Shown one piece after another: positions 54,495 through 63,808 of a stretch of 64,000 bases of DNA. The first letter of the stretch is position 1, and each line of letters opens with the position of its first letter. The notes under the pieces were generated by a model. It saw only the letters and a list, made by a program, of their open reading frames with translations, ran no database searches and was not told where the DNA came from. Made by a program: the position numbers and the translations under genes. Source of the stretch: Vibrio galatheae. GTDB lineage: Bacteria; Pseudomonadota; Gammaproteobacteria; Enterobacterales; Vibrionaceae. Where the stretch lies: assembly GCF_000967545.1 (NCBI RefSeq), contig NZ_JXXV01000014.1:124001-188000 (forward strand). The letters run 5' to 3'.

Positions 54495-55529
54495 TTATGG
54501 ACAAGGATTGGAGTAGGTCGTGCCAATCTCTTGAATACCTTGAAGCAACTCATCAGTTAACATGACATCTAAACTATCAATATTTGACTTAAGCTGTTCT
54601 AGGTTTGTCGCGCCAATAATGTTGGAGGCGACAAACGGCCTTTGGTTGACGAATGCCAATGCCATTTGTGCTGGATCCAGTCCATGTTGTTTCGCGAGAT
54701 CAACATAAGCTTGGGTCGCTTGTTCACCCTGTGGTGTAAAGTAACGTACAAAGCGTTCAAATAGAGAGCAGCGAGCGCCTTCAGGGCGAGCTCCTTGTAA
54801 ATACTTACCGCTCAAACAGCCGAAAGCGAGTGGAGAGTACGCCAGCAACTGGACACCTTCATAGTGACTAATTTCAGACAGTCCGACTTCAAAACTGCGG
54901 TTGAGCAAGTTATATGGATTTTGGATTGAAACGATCCGCGGTAGCTCGTGTTTTTCTGCTAGGCGAAGTAGTGTCATGACGCCCCAAGGGGTTTCGTTGG
55001 ACACGCCAATATAGCGCACCTTACCAGCTTTGATCAGTTCTGCGAGAGCTTCGAGTGTTTCAATCAACGTTACCTCTTCCTGGTCATCAGGATAGGGGTA
55101 ATTTAGCTGACCAAAACAGTTGGTTTGCCTTTGCGGCCAATGTAATTGGTACAAGTCAACATAATCGGTTTGCAGACGCTGTAAGCTATCATCAATCGCG
55201 AGGTGAATGTTTTTTCTGTCTAAGCTCATGTTGTCGCGAATATAGGGCACGTTTCTCGGCCCTGCTACTTTGGTCGCTAAGACCACTTTCTCACGTTTGC
55301 CCGATTTAGCTAGCCAGTTGCCAATGTATTGCTCCGTTAAACCTTGCGATTTACCGTTCGGTGGCACGGGATACATTTCCGCGGTATCAATAAAGTTCAC
55401 CCCACGTTCGAGGGCGTAATCAAGCTGACTAAATGCCTGTTGCTCGGTGTTTTGTTCACCAAAAGTCATGGTGCCAAGACAGATCTTACTTACTTCCAAA
55501 GTGGAATGAGGTAACTTGTTGTATTGCAT
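54495..55529 (-). CDS. tas: Aldo/keto reductase Tas
   Basis: A 344-residue NADP-dependent aldo/keto reductase. The catalytic tetrad is visible: Asp and Tyr in FIDTAEMYPVPP, Lys in VVLATKVAGP, and His in LYQLHWPQRQTNCFG. The N-terminus MQYNKLPHSTLEVSKICLGT is collinear with E. coli Tas (346 residues). Tas lies near mutH and rppH in E. coli as well. The substrate is not known. Confidence 0.92.
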   Translation of the reverse strand: MQYNKLPHSTLEVSKICLGTMTFGEQNTEQQAFSQLDYALERGVNFIDTAEMYPVPPNGKSQGLTEQYIGNWLAKSGKREKVVLATKVAGPRNVPYIRDNMSLDRKNIHLAIDDSLQRLQTDYVDLYQLHWPQRQTNCFGQLNYPYPDDQEEVTLIETLEALAELIKAGKVRYIGVSNETPWGVMTLLRLAEKHELPRIVSIQNPYNLLNRSFEVGLSEISHYEGVQLLAYSPLAFGCLSGKYLQGARPEGARCSLFERFVRYFTPQGEQATQAYVDLAKQHGLDPAQMALAFVNQRPFVASNIIGATNLEQLKSNIDSLDVMLTDELLQGIQEIGTTYSNPCP

Positions 55530-55657
55530 CGATCTTCCTTGTCGTCACAGTGAAATGATCCCACTATAGGGGATTTAAGCATGAGTAGAAAAGGGGCGCT
55601 GGTAACAAATTCGCAAAATTTCCCAAGTTGGCTACTATTGTCTAATGGAGGTGAAGT

Positions 55658-55969
55658 ATGCAAAAGAGTCAGCTAGATAAATGGATTCATAGTCCTCATA
55701 AGGAGAGCTATCAGCCACCAAGAGTATTTGTGATCAGCTGTTCGGACTTATCCCAGTATCTATTAGCCGTTGAGTATAAGCACAAGTTAGAGCCGATCCG
55801 AGTGAATGACGAGCCGGTGCAATTTGATTCGCTTGAACAAGTGAAAGAAGAGTTGCAAAGGTTGGGTGTTGAACGCGCTTACTTAAGAGTTCACAACGTT
55901 TATGATGAATGTGGCGCCGGTGATGGGCCGCTTTACCATGATGCAGAGTTGCCACTCGTCACTCACTAA
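55658..55969 (+). CDS. Small conserved protein (DUF6482-like), function unknown
   Basis: 103 residues with GGAGGTGAAGT just before the ATG. It is soluble, with mixed alpha/beta propensity; segments [37 protein letters not shown] and [14 protein letters not shown] resemble the DUF6482 family, a tentative match from memory. Its stop codon (TAA 55967-55969) overlaps the stop of the convergent mutH on the opposite strand, leaving no space for a terminator between them. Confidence 0.75.
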   Translation: MQKSQLDKWIHSPHKESYQPPRVFVISCSDLSQYLLAVEYKHKLEPIRVNDEPVQFDSLEQVKEELQRLGVERAYLRVHNVYDECGAGDGPLYHDAELPLVTH

Positions 55970-56631
55970 ACAAAGTGGCGGGCAAGGATACTTTCAGTAA
56001 ATTGCGTTCGTAAATAAAAGCCTCTCGGCAGTGTCTTTATCGGTTTACCACTCGCCCCGTAAGCCTCTGTCAGCACGCGACCATTTGCTGCTTTGGGGCG
56101 CAGTTGCAACACTTGGCCGTGGCGTGCTGTAATCTGCTCAATTCGACCAAGGACAATGAATTCCATCAATTCTTCCCAATCTTCTTTGAGCTGAAGTTCC
56201 TCGCTTGCAGTTGGCGACCAGATCAAGGGGGAACCGACACAGCGTTCGCCAAGGGGGATCTCTCGCTCTCCCTCGACAGGAATCCATAATACTCGTGAGA
56301 GCTTATTCCGCACGTGGCTGGTTTCCCATGTCAGACCATGTACGCCCGTCAGAGGAGCGACACAAACGAACGTCGTTTCAAGCGGCTTACCTGAATAACT
56401 GATAGGGATAGTTTTAAGCTCAATCCCAAGCTTTTCAAAGTCTTGTGTTGGTTTACTCCCCGCGATCGCCCCTAAATGCCATTCTAATAGCTGACCTACC
56501 CAACCTTTATCGCGGCGTAGATCTGGGGGAACCGCTATCCCTGCTTCTTGGGCGAGATTGGCCAAGTTGACACCTGCAATATTTTTCGCTCGTTCTAGAA
56601 GTTCTTGCTCGGAAGTAGGTTCTGGTTTCAT
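55966..56631 (-). CDS. mutH: DNA mismatch repair endonuclease MutH
   Basis: 221 residues. The catalytic D-x6-E-x-K triad lies at D64, E71 and K73 ([13 protein letters not shown]), with the same spacing as D70-E77-K79 of E. coli MutH. Other conserved stretches are [15 protein letters not shown] and [17 protein letters not shown]. It nicks the unmethylated strand at hemimethylated GATC after MutS/MutL activation, so the organism should have Dam methylation. It is divergent from rppH across a DnaA-box-rich region. Confidence 0.96.
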   Translation of the reverse strand: MKPEPTSEQELLERAKNIAGVNLANLAQEAGIAVPPDLRRDKGWVGQLLEWHLGAIAGSKPTQDFEKLGIELKTIPISYSGKPLETTFVCVAPLTGVHGLTWETSHVRNKLSRVLWIPVEGEREIPLGERCVGSPLIWSPTASEELQLKEDWEELMEFIVLGRIEQITARHGQVLQLRPKAANGRVLTEAYGASGKPIKTLPRGFYLRTQFTESILARHFV

Positions 56632-56734
56632 GACATGTACGGCAGAGTGGAAAGTACATATTGTAGCGAACTAGAGAAAAAATACGACTGTCGAGAGATT
56701 GATCATTGTGAGTAAAAGATCATCAATATAATGG

Positions 56735-56743
56735 TTATCCACA
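56735..56743 (+). promoter_or_regulatory. Perfect DnaA box
   Basis: TTATCCACA, identical to the high-affinity consensus, in the mutH-rppH gap. Confidence 0.75.
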
Positions 56744-56854
56744 GTTTTTGGGTGATGAATCACTAAATTTTTCTGATATGTATGAATAAACAGGGGTTTT
56801 ATCGAGACAAAATGCTTGAAATTTTCGCTTAGTCTAGCATGTATTGCGATCTGA

Positions 56855-56863
56855 TGTGGATAA
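56855..56863 (-). promoter_or_regulatory. Perfect DnaA box, inverted
   Basis: TGTGGATAA on the plus strand, i.e. TTATCCACA on the minus strand, 111 bp from the first box and facing it. Confidence 0.75.
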
Positions 56864-57045
56864 GCTAGCGCATGGTTGATCTTTGACCGATCTGTTGATG
56901 TCGTGTATTGCGCGGTGTTTTAAGCAATGTCAAAAAAATAAATTAAAATTAAGTTGATGTATTTTATGTATTTTATTTTTTGTTGGTAATTCTCTGATTA
57001 ACTCTCAATTGGAATTTGTACGACGATTGATCACTTTCACATTGA

Positions 57046-57066
57046 TTTTTCACATAGTTATACACA
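57046..57066 (+). promoter_or_regulatory. Two tandem relaxed DnaA boxes
   Basis: TTTTTCACA (57046-57054) and TTATACACA (57058-57066) both fit TTWTNCACA, same orientation, 12 bp apart start to start. Confidence 0.6.
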
Positions 57067-57204
57067 GAAAAGGTGAATAAATGTGGCCTATGTCTCACTG
57101 TTATGTGTGTAACCTTAGTTTTGGATGAAAGTTATACATAAAGAGTAAGGAAAGTAATATTTTTCGCTTTAGTCACACTAGTAAGTTTGCTCCTGCTGGG
57201 GATA

Positions 57205-57213
57205 TGTGGAAAA
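57205..57213 (-). promoter_or_regulatory. Relaxed DnaA box near the rppH start
   Basis: TGTGGAAAA on the plus strand (TTTTCCACA on the minus) fits TTWTNCACA; it lies 36 bp before the rppH GTG. Confidence 0.5.
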
Positions 57214-57248
57214 ATCACTGTAATTAAGAATTTATTAGAGGTTGGCCA

Positions 57249-57767
57249 GTGATAGATGGCGATGGTTACCGCTTAAATGTGGGAATTGTAATCTGTAACA
57301 GCCATGGTCAGGTCTTCTGGGCTAAACGATACGGACAACACTCTTGGCAATTCCCTCAAGGCGGAATTGATGAAGGTGAAACCCCTGAACAGGCAATGTA
57401 TAGGGAGTTATATGAAGAGGTTGGTCTTACAAAAAAAGATGTAAAGATCGTCGCGACAAGTCGTCATTGGTTAAGGTACAAATTACCTAAGCGTCTTGTT
57501 CGTTGGGATTCCAAACCTGTTTGTATCGGTCAGAAACAGAAATGGTTTCTGCTGCGACTCGATTGTGATGAATCACGAATTGATATGTTGCGCGGCAATT
57601 CCCCTGAGTTCGATGGTTGGCGTTGGGTAAGCTATTGGTATCCAGTCAGACAAGTGGTTTCTTTTAAGCGCGACGTTTATCGTCGGGCAATGAAAGAGTT
57701 TGCATCAATGGCGATGCCATTTAAACAGCGTAAAGTGAAAGGCAAGCGTAAAAACCGAAGAGGATAG
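57249..57767 (+). CDS. rppH: RNA pyrophosphohydrolase RppH
   Basis: 172 residues, GTG start after TTAGAGG. The Nudix box starts [20 protein letters not shown] and ends VGL (GX5EX7REUXEEXGU intact). The flanking sequence [13 protein letters not shown] and [20 protein letters not shown] is nearly identical to E. coli RppH. It removes pyrophosphate from 5' ends and starts RNase E decay. The C-terminus is a basic tail (KRKNRRG). ptsP begins 2 nt after its stop, the conserved rppH-ptsP pair. Confidence 0.97.
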   Translation: MIDGDGYRLNVGIVICNSHGQVFWAKRYGQHSWQFPQGGIDEGETPEQAMYRELYEEVGLTKKDVKIVATSRHWLRYKLPKRLVRWDSKPVCIGQKQKWFLLRLDCDESRIDMLRGNSPEFDGWRWVSYWYPVRQVVSFKRDVYRRAMKEFASMAMPFKQRKVKGKRKNRRG

Positions 57768-57769
57768 AC

Positions 57770-60016
57770 ATGCTTTCTCAGCTAAGGGAAATAGTTGAAC
57801 AAGTATCTAAGGTCGAAGAAGTTCATCAAGCCTTAGATATCTTAGTAAAACAAACATGCAGTGCGATGAGTACTGAGTGTTGCACTGTCTATCTTGCGAA
57901 TGAAGAAATGCAGCGCCTTGAGTTAATGGCGACCCAAGGGCTGCGTTTTAAAGGCGACAAAATACATATCCGTTTTAGCGAAGGCTTGGTTGGTCTCGTT
58001 AAACGCAGTGCTGAGCCTCTTAACTTGGCTGAAGCGTCAAAACACCCAAACTTCAAGTATTTCTCTGAGCTAGGTGAAGAAGTTTACCAGAGCTTTCTCG
58101 GTACCCCGATCATTTATCGCAAGCAAGTACTTGGTGTACTTGTTGTCCAACAGAAAACACCACGCCAGTTTGATGAAATGGAAGAGTCATTTCTGGTCAC
58201 ATTGGCCGCGCAGCTGGCTGTTATTATTGCCCATGCACAAACTCAAGGTCATTGGCGATTAGAGAAAAAACAGCAAGCGATTCGAGGTGTCCCAGCTTCG
58301 TCTGGTGTTGCAATTGGTGAGTTTTGGTGGGACGACACCCAGCCCGATTTGAGTAATGTTTATCCTGCGTCGACCTTGGATATCGATCGAGAGCAGGAGT
58401 GGCTGCTTTTATCTATCGAAGAAGCCTTGAATGACTTTCGCCGCATGCGGAAGAAGCTGGATAGTGAGATCAACAAAGACGCATTGGCGATTTTTGATCT
58501 GTTCACGCACTTGCTTAACGACCCCATGCTGCGCAAGGATCTCAAAGCTCAGATCCAGAAAGGTGATCGTGCGGATTGGGCGTTACGCCAAGTGGTGGAG
58601 TCCTATTCAAATCGCTTTGCTCGTATGTCGGATGTTTACCTGCGTGAAAGAGCGCAAGATATACGTGAATTAGGCCAGCGATTACTGTTCTTTTTGCACA
58701 ATACCGATCAAGAAAAACCAAGTTTTGACAAGCCAGTTATCCTAGTTGTACGCGAGTTAACGGCGACCTTACTCGCCTCTGTGCCAAAGGAACAGCTCCT
58801 AGCGGTCGTTTCTCTCGAAGGCGCTGCCAACTCACATGCCGCGATTTTATCCAGAGCGCTAGGTATTCCTGCGGTGATGGGGGTAACACTCAATCTCAAA
58901 GCGCTCAATGGTAAGCAGGGGATTGTCGATGGGTACAGTGGTAAGATTCTGGTTGAGCCCAGCCGTCAGTTACTACGCGAATACCGTGAGCTGGCTAATG
59001 AAGAGCGTGAACTGGCCAATATGGTCAACCAACGCATCGAAGAGCCAGCTTTCACCAAAGATGGTCAACGTATTGAGGTGATGCTTAACGCCGGTCTTAG
59101 TGCTGATACCAATATTGCGGTTAACCAAGGGGTTGATGGCGTAGGACTATATCGAACAGAAATTTCTTTTTTGTTGCAACACAGATTCCCCTCGGAAGAA
59201 GAGCAAACGCAGCAGTATCAAGCGGTACTGGGTAGCTACCCAAATAAACGAGTGGTCATGCGCACATTGGACGTTGGCGGGGACAAAGCGTTGCCGTATT
59301 TGCCAATCGAAGAGGACAACCCCTTTCTAGGCTGGCGAGGCATTCGTTTTACGTTAGATCATCCCGATATTTTTCTAATGCAAATTCGTGCCATGATGCG
59401 CGCAAGCTCGACACACAAGAATCTGAGCATATTGCTGCCTATGGTTTCTGGGGCACAAGAGTTAGATGATGCGATTGAGCTGATTAAACGCGCGTATACG
59501 GAAGTCTCCTCTGTCGATGAGCAAATCGTGATGCCAGAGGTTGGAGTCATGATCGAAGTGCCATCGATGATCTATCTTCTTCCCCTGATAGCAAGCAAAG
59601 TGGATTTTGTTTCGATTGGTACTAACGACTTAACTCAGTACATGCTTGCTGTTGATCGCAACAACGCACGTGTTGCAGATGTTTATGAATCAATGCATCC
59701 TGCCGTCATTATGGCTCTCAATCATATTTATCGTACGTGCGAACAATTAAATCTGCCCGTGTGTATTTGTGGTGAATTGGCGGGGGATCCGATTGGTGCA
59801 TTGTTAATGGTTGGGCTTGGTTACCGTAGTTTAAGTATGAACACTTCAAACGTGGCCAAAGTGAAGTACTTACTTCGTCACACTGAAACCGCCGAATTAA
59901 CAGCACTTGCTGACAAAGCTTTGATGCAACCTTATGGGCGTGACATTTATACTATGATGCAGTCATTTTTCGAAGACAAAGGCTTCGCCGGCTTCATTCG
60001 AGCCGGTAATAAATAA
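57770..60016 (+). CDS. ptsP: Phosphoenolpyruvate-protein phosphotransferase EI-Ntr (PtsP)
   Basis: 748 residues. An N-terminal GAF domain (about 1-160) distinguishes it from sugar-PTS Enzyme I. Next come the EI N-terminal helical domain, the phospho-histidine in GAANSHAAILSRALGIPAVM, and a C-terminal PEP-binding TIM barrel (GLYRTEISFLLQ, RTLDVGGDK, GTNDLTQYMLAVDRNN, CICGELAG). It phosphorylates NPr in the nitrogen PTS that reports glutamine/2-oxoglutarate status. It is translationally adjacent to rppH and followed by a TSUP permease gene. Confidence 0.96.
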   Translation: MLSQLREIVEQVSKVEEVHQALDILVKQTCSAMSTECCTVYLANEEMQRLELMATQGLRFKGDKIHIRFSEGLVGLVKRSAEPLNLAEASKHPNFKYFSELGEEVYQSFLGTPIIYRKQVLGVLVVQQKTPRQFDEMEESFLVTLAAQLAVIIAHAQTQGHWRLEKKQQAIRGVPASSGVAIGEFWWDDTQPDLSNVYPASTLDIDREQEWLLLSIEEALNDFRRMRKKLDSEINKDALAIFDLFTHLLNDPMLRKDLKAQIQKGDRADWALRQVVESYSNRFARMSDVYLRERAQDIRELGQRLLFFLHNTDQEKPSFDKPVILVVRELTATLLASVPKEQLLAVVSLEGAANSHAAILSRALGIPAVMGVTLNLKALNGKQGIVDGYSGKILVEPSRQLLREYRELANEERELANMVNQRIEEPAFTKDGQRIEVMLNAGLSADTNIAVNQGVDGVGLYRTEISFLLQHRFPSEEEQTQQYQAVLGSYPNKRVVMRTLDVGGDKALPYLPIEEDNPFLGWRGIRFTLDHPDIFLMQIRAMMRASSTHKNLSILLPMVSGAQELDDAIELIKRAYTEVSSVDEQIVMPEVGVMIEVPSMIYLLPLIASKVDFVSIGTNDLTQYMLAVDRNNARVADVYESMHPAVIMALNHIYRTCEQLNLPVCICGELAGDPIGALLMVGLGYRSLSMNTSNVAKVKYLLRHTETAELTALADKALMQPYGRDIYTMMQSFFEDKGFAGFIRAGNK

Positions 60017-60024
60017 GGTTGAAT

Positions 60025-60816
60025 GTGTTAATAGAATTACTTCTCAGCTGCATGCTGCTCGGTGCTTTCGTTGGTGTGATGGCTGGGTTATTGGGTATTG
60101 GTGGTGGTTTGATTGTCGTTCCGGCGCTGCTGTTTCTACTGCCTATGACTGGTATCGATGCGACTATCAGCATGCAAATTGCACTCGCGACTTCTCTGGC
60201 GAGCATTATTGTTACGTCGGGATCATCTGCGCTGAATCATTTCAAACTGGGTAATGTCGACATGTTTGTCGTCAAATGGCTGATGCCAGGCGTCGTCGTG
60301 GGAGGCTTCTTAGGTGCTAATGTGGCCGAGTGGATTCCTGCTCAATATTTACCGAAAGTCTTTGGTATCATTGTCCTTGTGCTGGCAATTCAGATGCTAT
60401 TTTCTATTCGCGGTAAAGCGCAAAAACCGATGCCAGGCAGTGCTGCGACTATGGCTTATGGTACAGGAATCGGGATCGTATCAAGCTTAGCTGGTATTGG
60501 AGGTGGATCGTTGTCTGTCCCTTTTCTCAATCGTCATGGCATCGAAATGCGTAAAGCCGTGGGCTCTTCATCGGTGTGTGGCAGTATGATAGCGCTTTCC
60601 GGGATGGCTGGGTTTGTGTTGCATGGCTATCAGGTTGAGGCGTTGCCTGCATATAGTATTGGCTATGTTTACTTACCCGCTTTGTTTGCGATTGCATCGA
60701 CATCTATGTTAACCACCCGCTTTGGCGCTAAGCTGGCAACTTCGCTTCCCACGCCGACACTGAAAAAAATTTTTGCGGTTTTTTTAATGTTTGTCGCTGG
60801 AACTATGTTGCTATAG
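60025..60816 (+). CDS. TSUP family permease (TauE/SafE)
   Basis: About 263 residues. The GTG at 60025 is chosen because AAGG (60015-60018) has proper spacing to it; a TTG at 60019 directly abuts the same motif. About eight helices in two repeats; family motifs MAGLLGIGGGLIVVPALLFL and SLAGIGGGSLSVPFL are the paired GxGGG loops. Members export sulfite, organosulfonates or sulfoacetate; the substrate here is unknown. The same gene is found between ptsP and lgt in other Vibrio (recollection). Confidence 0.88.
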   Translation: MLIELLLSCMLLGAFVGVMAGLLGIGGGLIVVPALLFLLPMTGIDATISMQIALATSLASIIVTSGSSALNHFKLGNVDMFVVKWLMPGVVVGGFLGANVAEWIPAQYLPKVFGIIVLVLAIQMLFSIRGKAQKPMPGSAATMAYGTGIGIVSSLAGIGGGSLSVPFLNRHGIEMRKAVGSSSVCGSMIALSGMAGFVLHGYQVEALPAYSIGYVYLPALFAIASTSMLTTRFGAKLATSLPTPTLKKIFAVFLMFVAGTMLL

Positions 60817-60873
60817 TGCACTCTCATCTATACAAATTCATCATTCTCACAATTTCAAAAGAGTAATCCTCGT

Positions 60874-61689
60874 ATGTCTCAAGGATATTTAACGTTTCCA
60901 AATATTGATCCAGTTCTTATTTCCATCGGACCACTGTCTATTCGCTGGTATGGATTAATGTATCTTGTCGGATTTGCTTTCGCGATGTGGCTGGCTAATC
61001 GACGTGCTGATAAAGCAGGCAGTGGCTGGACGCGTGAACAGGTGTCAGATCTTCTTTTCGCAGGCTTTCTCGGCGTGGTGATCGGTGGGCGAGTGGGTTA
61101 TGTGATTTTCTACAACTTTGACCTGTTTATTCAAGATCCTTTGTATCTATTTAAAGTCTGGACTGGCGGTATGTCCTTCCATGGTGGTTTACTGGGTGTC
61201 ATTACAGCGATGTTCTGGTACGCAAAAAAGAACGGACGAACCTTTTTCGGTGTCGCCGACTTTATTGCGCCGTTAGTACCGTTTGGCCTAGGAATGGGAC
61301 GGCTCGGCAACTTTATGAATAGTGAACTTTGGGGACGTGTCACCGATGTTCCTTGGGCATTTGTCTTCCCTAACGGTGGCCCTTTGCCTCGCCACCCTTC
61401 TCAGTTGTATGAGATGTTACTCGAAGGGATTGTTCTATTCTTTATTTTGAACTGGTTTATCAAAAAGCCGCGTCCTCTGGGGGCTGTGTCAGGGCTATTT
61501 TTGGCCGGGTATGGTACATTCCGTTTCCTCGTAGAATATGTACGCGAGCCAGATGCACACTTAGGTTTATTTGGTGGCTTTATCTCGATGGGACAAATCC
61601 TATCATTGCCTATGGTGCTTATCGGTATTCTTATGATGGTTTGGGCCTATAAGCGCGGTCTTTATAAAGACGAACTACCACAACAATAG
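60874..61689 (+). CDS. lgt: Prolipoprotein diacylglyceryl transferase
   Basis: A 271-residue inner-membrane enzyme with seven predicted helices. Conserved motifs: [40 protein letters not shown] (essential His), the lgt signature [14 protein letters not shown], and the C-terminal [12 protein letters not shown]. It attaches diacylglycerol to the lipobox cysteine of prolipoproteins. It is followed after 15 nt by thyA, the conserved lgt-thyA pair. Confidence 0.97.
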   Translation: MSQGYLTFPNIDPVLISIGPLSIRWYGLMYLVGFAFAMWLANRRADKAGSGWTREQVSDLLFAGFLGVVIGGRVGYVIFYNFDLFIQDPLYLFKVWTGGMSFHGGLLGVITAMFWYAKKNGRTFFGVADFIAPLVPFGLGMGRLGNFMNSELWGRVTDVPWAFVFPNGGPLPRHPSQLYEMLLEGIVLFFILNWFIKKPRPLGAVSGLFLAGYGTFRFLVEYVREPDAHLGLFGGFISMGQILSLPMVLIGILMMVWAYKRGLYKDELPQQ

Positions 61690-61704
61690 AAGTAAGGAAC
61701 TGGT

Positions 61705-62556
61705 GTGAAACAGTATTTGGATCTCTGTCAGCGTATCGTTGACCAAGGTGAATGGATTGCCAATGAGCGAACAGGTAAGCGTTGCTTAACTGTGATCAAT
61801 GCCGATCTCACTTACGATGTGGCAAATAATCAATTTCCTTTGGTGACAACGCGTAAAAGTTTTTGGAAAGCGGCGGTCGCTGAGTTACTTGGTTATATTC
61901 GTGGCTACGATAACGCCGAAGATTTCCGCAAACTCGGTACCAAGACTTGGGATGCCAATGCCAACCAAAATGACGCTTGGCTGAACAACCCTTATCGTAA
62001 AGGTGAGGACGACATGGGCCGTGTCTATGGTGTACAGGGACGCGCATGGGCAAAACCTGATGGTGGTCATATCGATCAACTACGTAAGATAGTTGATGAT
62101 TTAACGCGTGGTGTCGATGACCGTGGTGAGATTTTAAACTTCTACAATCCTGGTGAATTCCACATGGGATGTTTACGTCCTTGCATGTACAGCCATCATT
62201 TTTCGCTATTGGGAGATACCTTATATCTCAACAGTACTCAGCGTTCTTGCGATGTTCCCCTAGGGCTCAACTTCAATATGGTGCAGGTGTATGTTTTTCT
62301 CGCGATCATAGCGCAGATTACTGGTAAAAAGGCAGGTCAGGCCTATCACAAAATCGTCAATGCACACATCTATGAAGATCAGCTTGAGTTAATGCGTGAT
62401 GTGCAACTTAAACGTGAGCCACTCAAAGCACCTACGTTTCATATTAACCCTGAAATTAAATCGTTAGAAGATTTAGAAACTTGGGTTACTTTAGATGATT
62501 TTTGGGTTGAGGGTTATGAGTTTCATGAACCCATTCAATATCCATTCTCCGTTTGA
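61705..62556 (+). CDS. thyA: Thymidylate synthase ThyA
   Basis: 283 residues, GTG start after TAAGGAACTG. The catalytic Cys is C160 in [11 protein letters not shown], with the dUMP-binding [14 protein letters not shown] and the C-terminal segment [10 protein letters not shown]. It is slightly longer than, and divergent from, E. coli ThyA (264 residues): it carries an insert around [18 protein letters not shown], and the usual PCH motif reads PCM here. It makes dTMP from dUMP and methylene-THF. It is co-directional with lgt and followed by a terminator. Confidence 0.95.
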   Translation: MKQYLDLCQRIVDQGEWIANERTGKRCLTVINADLTYDVANNQFPLVTTRKSFWKAAVAELLGYIRGYDNAEDFRKLGTKTWDANANQNDAWLNNPYRKGEDDMGRVYGVQGRAWAKPDGGHIDQLRKIVDDLTRGVDDRGEILNFYNPGEFHMGCLRPCMYSHHFSLLGDTLYLNSTQRSCDVPLGLNFNMVQVYVFLAIIAQITGKKAGQAYHKIVNAHIYEDQLELMRDVQLKREPLKAPTFHINPEIKSLEDLETWVTLDDFWVEGYEFHEPIQYPFSV

Positions 62557-62560
62557 TAAC

Positions 62561-62584
62561 AAGGCTCTTTAGGAGCCTTTTTTA
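62561..62584 (+). terminator. Rho-independent terminator of thyA
   Basis: AAGGCTC (62561-62567), loop TTTAG, GAGCCTT (62573-62579), followed by TTTT. Confidence 0.88.
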
Positions 62585-62593
62585 TTGCTGTCA

Positions 62594-63736
62594 CTACTTA
62601 AGCGCACTGACAATATAGCGATGAATGGGGTTGGTTTGCATTGGGTTCGACAATGCAGGGCTGATAAAGCGCGGTGCTTGAAATATCCCTTTTTTGACTA
62701 GCGAGCGAATCACATCAAGATATTTCAATTCAGTTTTCCCACACAGGAGTAGAAGAAAGTCATCGCCGAGTTGATCATAGGCATTGAGGACTTCTCTAAA
62801 TCCACGTAAGTAGAGATAATCTTTAGTAAAACCACCACCACGATACACGCGCGATGTGATAGTAAATGCGAGAGTATCCGATGCTTTGTACTGCTCTTTG
62901 AGTAGCATAAAGGTATGACGAAAATCGCGCTCTTTAATCATCGACTCTACAGCCAGTACGCGCAAAGCCAAAGTACGCAGACGCTTAATGCTAAAGTGGC
63001 CGGAAAGATACTCACATAATATTGCCAAACCTTCTTGGGTATTCGTATTGGCAGGGCAACCTAGGCTGAGTAGGTTGAGAGGCTGTTGATTGCCATTGAG
63101 AGTGGTGAGCAGATGAACGCCCAACTCATGGTGTGCCAGGGCATGAAGCTCGTCGGTACTGATGCATGCCGCTTGGCTGATTTTGACCCGAGAACCCGAT
63201 ACCAAAGCATTCGCTAACATACCATCAACCACTTGAATGTCACTGGTGTAACCATGCTGCGCAGAGAAGCGTTGCATATAGCTCGCGATGGCTTGGCTAT
63301 CATGCTCTGGGTGAGACTCGTCTTCTGTGGGTAGGTGCAAGATAAAGTGAGCATTGGCAATATCTTTGACGCTGGGTTCACCATAATAGCGCAAAGAGTT
63401 GTACATAAACTCCTGGGTACCAATTGTGCTTAATTGATCGAGCTTATCTGAGTATGACTGAATGACATCGGAATACAGCTTTTGTAGATCACTGTCCTCG
63501 ATTATTTCTAGTGGCAGCTGATAGAGTTGACGTTTTGCTTGGTGGGTATCGAATGACGTTTTTGCGTATTCAAATTTAGGTTCTTGTGAATACTTATTGG
63601 CGAAAAAAGTATCGCGCTCTTGAATGTAATTAAGCGGGTTCACGCTGTTGAGAATATCAATGTCTTTGACCAATTGAGTCAAGTTGTCATCAAGTGAGGC
63701 AAGACGTTGAGAGGTAGGTTCGATGTTTAGCGTCAT
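62594..63736 (-). CDS. DUF1704 'QEGLA' protein, putative zinc metallopeptidase
   Basis: 380 residues from the ATG at 63736; a TTG five codons upstream lacks a ribosome site. The family marks are HALAHHELGVHLLTTLNG (HExxxH, likely zinc-binding) and NTQEGLAILCEYLSG (QEGLA, Glu as possible third ligand), followed by VYRGGGFTKDYLYLRGF. The family is annotated as 'flavohemoglobin expression-modulating QEGLA motif protein', a name without firm functional basis. To my knowledge the same DUF1704 family includes the human microtubule detyrosinase MATCAP (KIAA0895L). No signal peptide, so cytoplasmic. It is convergent with thyA. Confidence 0.85.
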   Translation of the reverse strand: MTLNIEPTSQRLASLDDNLTQLVKDIDILNSVNPLNYIQERDTFFANKYSQEPKFEYAKTSFDTHQAKRQLYQLPLEIIEDSDLQKLYSDVIQSYSDKLDQLSTIGTQEFMYNSLRYYGEPSVKDIANAHFILHLPTEDESHPEHDSQAIASYMQRFSAQHGYTSDIQVVDGMLANALVSGSRVKISQAACISTDELHALAHHELGVHLLTTLNGNQQPLNLLSLGCPANTNTQEGLAILCEYLSGHFSIKRLRTLALRVLAVESMIKERDFRHTFMLLKEQYKASDTLAFTITSRVYRGGGFTKDYLYLRGFREVLNAYDQLGDDFLLLLCGKTELKYLDVIRSLVKKGIFQAPRFISPALSNPMQTNPIHRYIVSALK

Positions 63737-63808
63737 GGCAGTCAATTCCAAATGAACATAGCTTAAATTAGCATCGGCTGTGAAATCTGACTATCAAATT
63801 TTATATTT

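Larger units (their letters stand above)
56632..57248. promoter_or_regulatory. mutH-rppH intergenic region, candidate DARS2-like DnaA-binding locus
   Basis: 617 bp without a gene, strongly AT-rich around 56930-56995. DnaA boxes: TTATCCACA at 56735-56743 (perfect, plus), TTATCCACA at 56855-56863 (perfect, minus), TTTTTCACA at 57046-57054, TTATACACA at 57058-57066 and TTTTCCACA at 57205-57213 (minus), plus the one-mismatch TTATACATA at 57132-57140. Six GATC sites lie between 56701 and 57032. In E. coli the DnaA-reactivating sequence DARS2 lies in the intergenic space next to mutH and rppH (ygdP). Synteny plus box content suggest the same role; no clear IHF site was found by eye. Confidence 0.65.
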
